A stretch of 36,224 nucleotides of DNA from DASQDN01 sp035630195. Lineage in GTDB: Bacteria; Acidobacteriota; Terriglobia; Bryobacterales; Bryobacteraceae. Below, piece after piece: positions 34,292-36,224 of the stretch. Each line of letters begins with the position of its first letter. Within the stretch, counting starts at the first letter, position 1. Both the position numbers and the translations under genes were made by a program. The DNA lies in the NCBI GenBank assembly GCA_035630195.1, contig DASQLD010000657.1, forward strand, positions 1-36,224, given 5' to 3'. The notes beneath the pieces are model-generated. The model was given only the letters and a program-made list of their open reading frames with translations, was not told the DNA's origin and made no database searches.

Positions 34292-34516
34292 TCCAGAAAA
34301 GCACCGAAAGCGCTAAAAGAGCCAGATAATCCACTGTTGGTACGTTCTGGTACAGCGTCCTGGTTTTCCAGAGGAGCGTACCTGCCAGATAGAAAGGCCG
34401 GAGGTCTCGCAGACTGTCCGGCGCGTGGAGTGTCGATCTGGTCAGTCCCAATGTAAACGATTCCGCTCCACACGGGAGCGGACGCCAGTGGCACAACGAT
34501 GCCTGGAGTGTGCGCA

Positions 34517-36224
34517 ATGAAGCTCACCAGCGAAGATTACGCCAATCTGGAGCGCTCGTGGATCACACGGGAGCTTGCCGACGCCGCGGGCATCTACCGT
34601 GTGTCCGCGATAGAAGGCCAGGAGCTGCTTGGCAGGAGCAGCGCCTGTGGAGATTGCAGCGGCACTGTATTTGAGTACCGCATGCCGGGAGAGCACCGGG
34701 GTGTGCTCGACCGGATTCGCCTGGATAATCCGCCGGTTGACACCAGCGGAAAACCCCAACGATACGCGACTCCATGGGGTGCTCGCAACCGGCTCTACTT
34801 TCCGCCGTCCTGTCCGCTCGATTTGCTTAGTGATGTACGGATCCCGGTTGTCATAACCGAAGGTGAAAAGAAAGGACTATCGTTGTGTCGGCTGGCCGGC
34901 GAATCGGGGAACGGAAGTGGAACGCCTGCCTTTCTTGCAGTCGCATTGCCCGGTGTCTGGAATTGGCGCGGCACTGTCGGCACGACCGTGAATGCCAAGG
35001 GAAAGCACGTACCTGAAAAGGGCGTGATACCGGACTTAGATCGTATCGCCTGGACGAATCGCAAGGTGACGATTTTGTTCGATGCCAATGCCGCCACCAA
35101 CCCTTCTGTCAGTGCGGCGCGCAGGCTGTTGGCGGCCGAGCTAACGCGCCGTGGCGCGGAAGTCTGGCTGGCCGAATTGCCGGAAGCCACAGGAGTCAAT
35201 GGCATCGATGACTACCTCTATCTGTTCGGACCCGAAAAGGGTCGTGCGGTTCTAAACAACGCGATTCGGTACGAATGGCGCAAAGAGCTGATGATCAGCG
35301 ACAGGGGCAAGGCCCTTGCCAATCTCGCCAACGCGATCACAGCTCTGCGGCTTGCGCCCGAATGGTGCGGCCTACTGGCATTCGATGAATTCGCCATGGC
35401 TGTGACAACGACGCGGGACACTCCATGGGGAAAGGTCACGATTTGGACCGAGCAAGATGACCGGCTAGCTACCAACTGGATGCAACGCCACGGTATTCAG
35501 GTGAAGGATGGCGAGGTCGCCAAAGCGGTAGAAACTGTTTCAAGAGATCACAGCTATCATCCCGTTCGCGATCATCTGGATTCGCTTGAATGGGACGGCA
35601 TTGGCCGCATCGATGATTGGCTCACATTGTACCTGGGGGTCGATCCCTCGGAATATGTACGCGCTGTTGGCGCGAAATGGCTGATATCGGCGATAGCGAG
35701 AATCTATCAACCCGGCTGCAAGGCGGACTGCGTCCTAATTCTCGAAGGCAGCCAAGGTATTTTCAAGTCGACTGTTGTTCGGACTCTGGGCGATCCGTGG
35801 TTCACCGATGATATTGCCGACCTTGGCAGCAAGGATGCGGCCATGAGCACGATAGGCACCTGGATTATTGAGCTGGCGGAGTTGGACTCGATGGCAAAAT
35901 CCGAAGTCTCACGCATCAAGGCCTTCGTCAGCCGTTCCAGCGACCGCTTCCGTCCACCGTATGGACGGCGGCTGATTACGGCGCCGCGGCAATGCGTATT
36001 TGTCGGTACGGTCAACCAAAACGAGTATCTGCGCGACGAAACGGGCGGGCGGCGCTTCTTGCCGGTTGCTTGTGGCCGGATCGATTTGGATTCGCTGCGC
36101 CGGGATCGTGATCAGCTATGGGCCGAAGCCGTTGTCCGCTATCTGGCCGGTGAGCATTGGTGGTTCGAAGGTGCAGAGCTGAACGATGCGGCGAGAGAAG
36201 AGCAGGAGGCTCGCTACCAGCGTG
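34517..36224 (+). CDS. DUF3854/VapE-type primase-helicase of a mobile element (partial)
   Basis: The frame is open from 34457 to the right edge with no stop (at least 569 residues from ATG 34517, which has GGAG eight bases upstream; ATG 34499 is an alternative). The N-terminal third is a Toprim-like DUF3854 domain with 'VVITEGEKKGLSLCRL', 'VTILFDANAATNPSVSAA' and 'GVNGIDDYL' carrying its acidic residues. The C-terminal part is a virulence-associated E (VapE) P-loop ATPase: 'YHPVRDHLDSLEWDG', a Walker A 'GSQGIFKST' at residues 411-419, a Walker B-like 'WIIELAEL' and 'DETGGRRFLPV'. Such proteins are replication proteins of phages, satellites and integrative elements. The third Walker glycine is replaced by Phe. 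Confidence 0.88.
   Translation, partial: MKLTSEDYANLERSWITRELADAAGIYRVSAIEGQELLGRSSACGDCSGTVFEYRMPGEHRGVLDRIRLDNPPVDTSGKPQRYATPWGARNRLYFPPSCPLDLLSDVRIPVVITEGEKKGLSLCRLAGESGNGSGTPAFLAVALPGVWNWRGTVGTTVNAKGKHVPEKGVIPDLDRIAWTNRKVTILFDANAATNPSVSAARRLLAAELTRRGAEVWLAELPEATGVNGIDDYLYLFGPEKGRAVLNNAIRYEWRKELMISDRGKALANLANAITALRLAPEWCGLLAFDEFAMAVTTTRDTPWGKVTIWTEQDDRLATNWMQRHGIQVKDGEVAKAVETVSRDHSYHPVRDHLDSLEWDGIGRIDDWLTLYLGVDPSEYVRAVGAKWLISAIARIYQPGCKADCVLILEGSQGIFKSTVVRTLGDPWFTDDIADLGSKDAAMSTIGTWIIELAELDSMAKSEVSRIKAFVSRSSDRFRPPYGRRLITAPRQCVFVGTVNQNEYLRDETGGRRFLPVACGRIDLDSLRRDRDQLWAEAVVRYLAGEHWWFEGAELNDAAREEQEARYQR

Larger units (their letters stand above)
33174..34516. other. Gene-poor region at a probable element boundary
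   Basis: About 1.3 kb with only short open frames on both strands, none with a plausible ribosome binding site or a recognisable protein. It contains a 16-base tandem repeat (33558-33589) and a perfect palindrome (34275-34291). I saw no tRNA, integrase or att-like repeat. Composition looks less GC-rich than the flanks by eye. Together with the VapE-type gene that follows, it is most likely the edge of a mobile element. Confidence 0.45.

Noticed and set aside
33174..34516. Search for an att site, integrase relic or tRNA at the presumed element edge
   Set aside because: Nothing matched; only short tandem and palindromic repeats were seen, so no boundary is placed.
1..36224. CRISPR array, rRNA operon or complete insertion sequence
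   Set aside because: No regularly spaced repeats, no rRNA-like sequence and no transposase motif were noticed anywhere in the window.

Overview
The window looks like a chromosomal stretch from an Acidobacteriota genome of the Solibacter/Bryobacter type. This is inferred from gene content. The signs are a TonB receptor C-terminus of the Oar-like type, a decayed TIGR03437 domain (a C-terminal domain typical of Solibacter), a DUF1592/DUF1587-type cytochrome next to a DUF1552 protein, a large TPR regulator of the kind expanded in Solibacter, and many small Tat/Sec-exported proteins. No rRNA, tRNA, CRISPR array or complete insertion sequence was found.

Layout. Positions 1-350: end of a TonB-dependent receptor. 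498-2488: an RsbQ-like alpha/beta hydrolase translationally coupled to a PAS histidine kinase. 2523-3361: a broken enolase-superfamily gene joined in frame to a decayed TIGR03437 domain. 3744-7392: secreted S8 protease, a polytopic membrane protein and an exported sugar-isomerase-like protein. 7451-12522: a belt rich in damaged genes (TPR regulator, small secreted proteins, a 2-hydroxyacid dehydrogenase relic, DUF3606) with an intact truncated hemoglobin inside it. 12684-15294: a stress/envelope set (DUF892 ferritin-like protein, isochorismatase-like hydrolase, DUF421 and YihY membrane proteins). 15317-23129: an esterase-propeller fusion divergent from an NHL-type propeller, then the PSD1-type cytochrome and its DUF1552 partner. 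23457-24530: two small conserved proteins of unknown function.

24641-29070 is the clearest metabolic unit: aspartate 4-decarboxylase, exported asparaginase and an AspT-family antiporter on one strand, with a 4-base overlap between the first two. Together they would convert asparagine to aspartate outside the membrane, exchange aspartate for alanine, and decarboxylate aspartate inside, consuming a proton. 29932-33173 holds a di-heme cytochrome c peroxidase-like protein and an AsmA-like envelope protein. A gene-poor 1.3 kb follows. The window then ends inside a DUF3854/VapE-type primase-helicase, which suggests the left edge of an integrated mobile element.

Many damaged genes keep their protein sequence in alternating frames, so recent decay and assembly indels both remain possible for them. 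The 2-hydroxyacid dehydrogenase relic and the enolase/TIGR03437 chimera show internal deletion or recombination as well, which base-calling errors do not explain.
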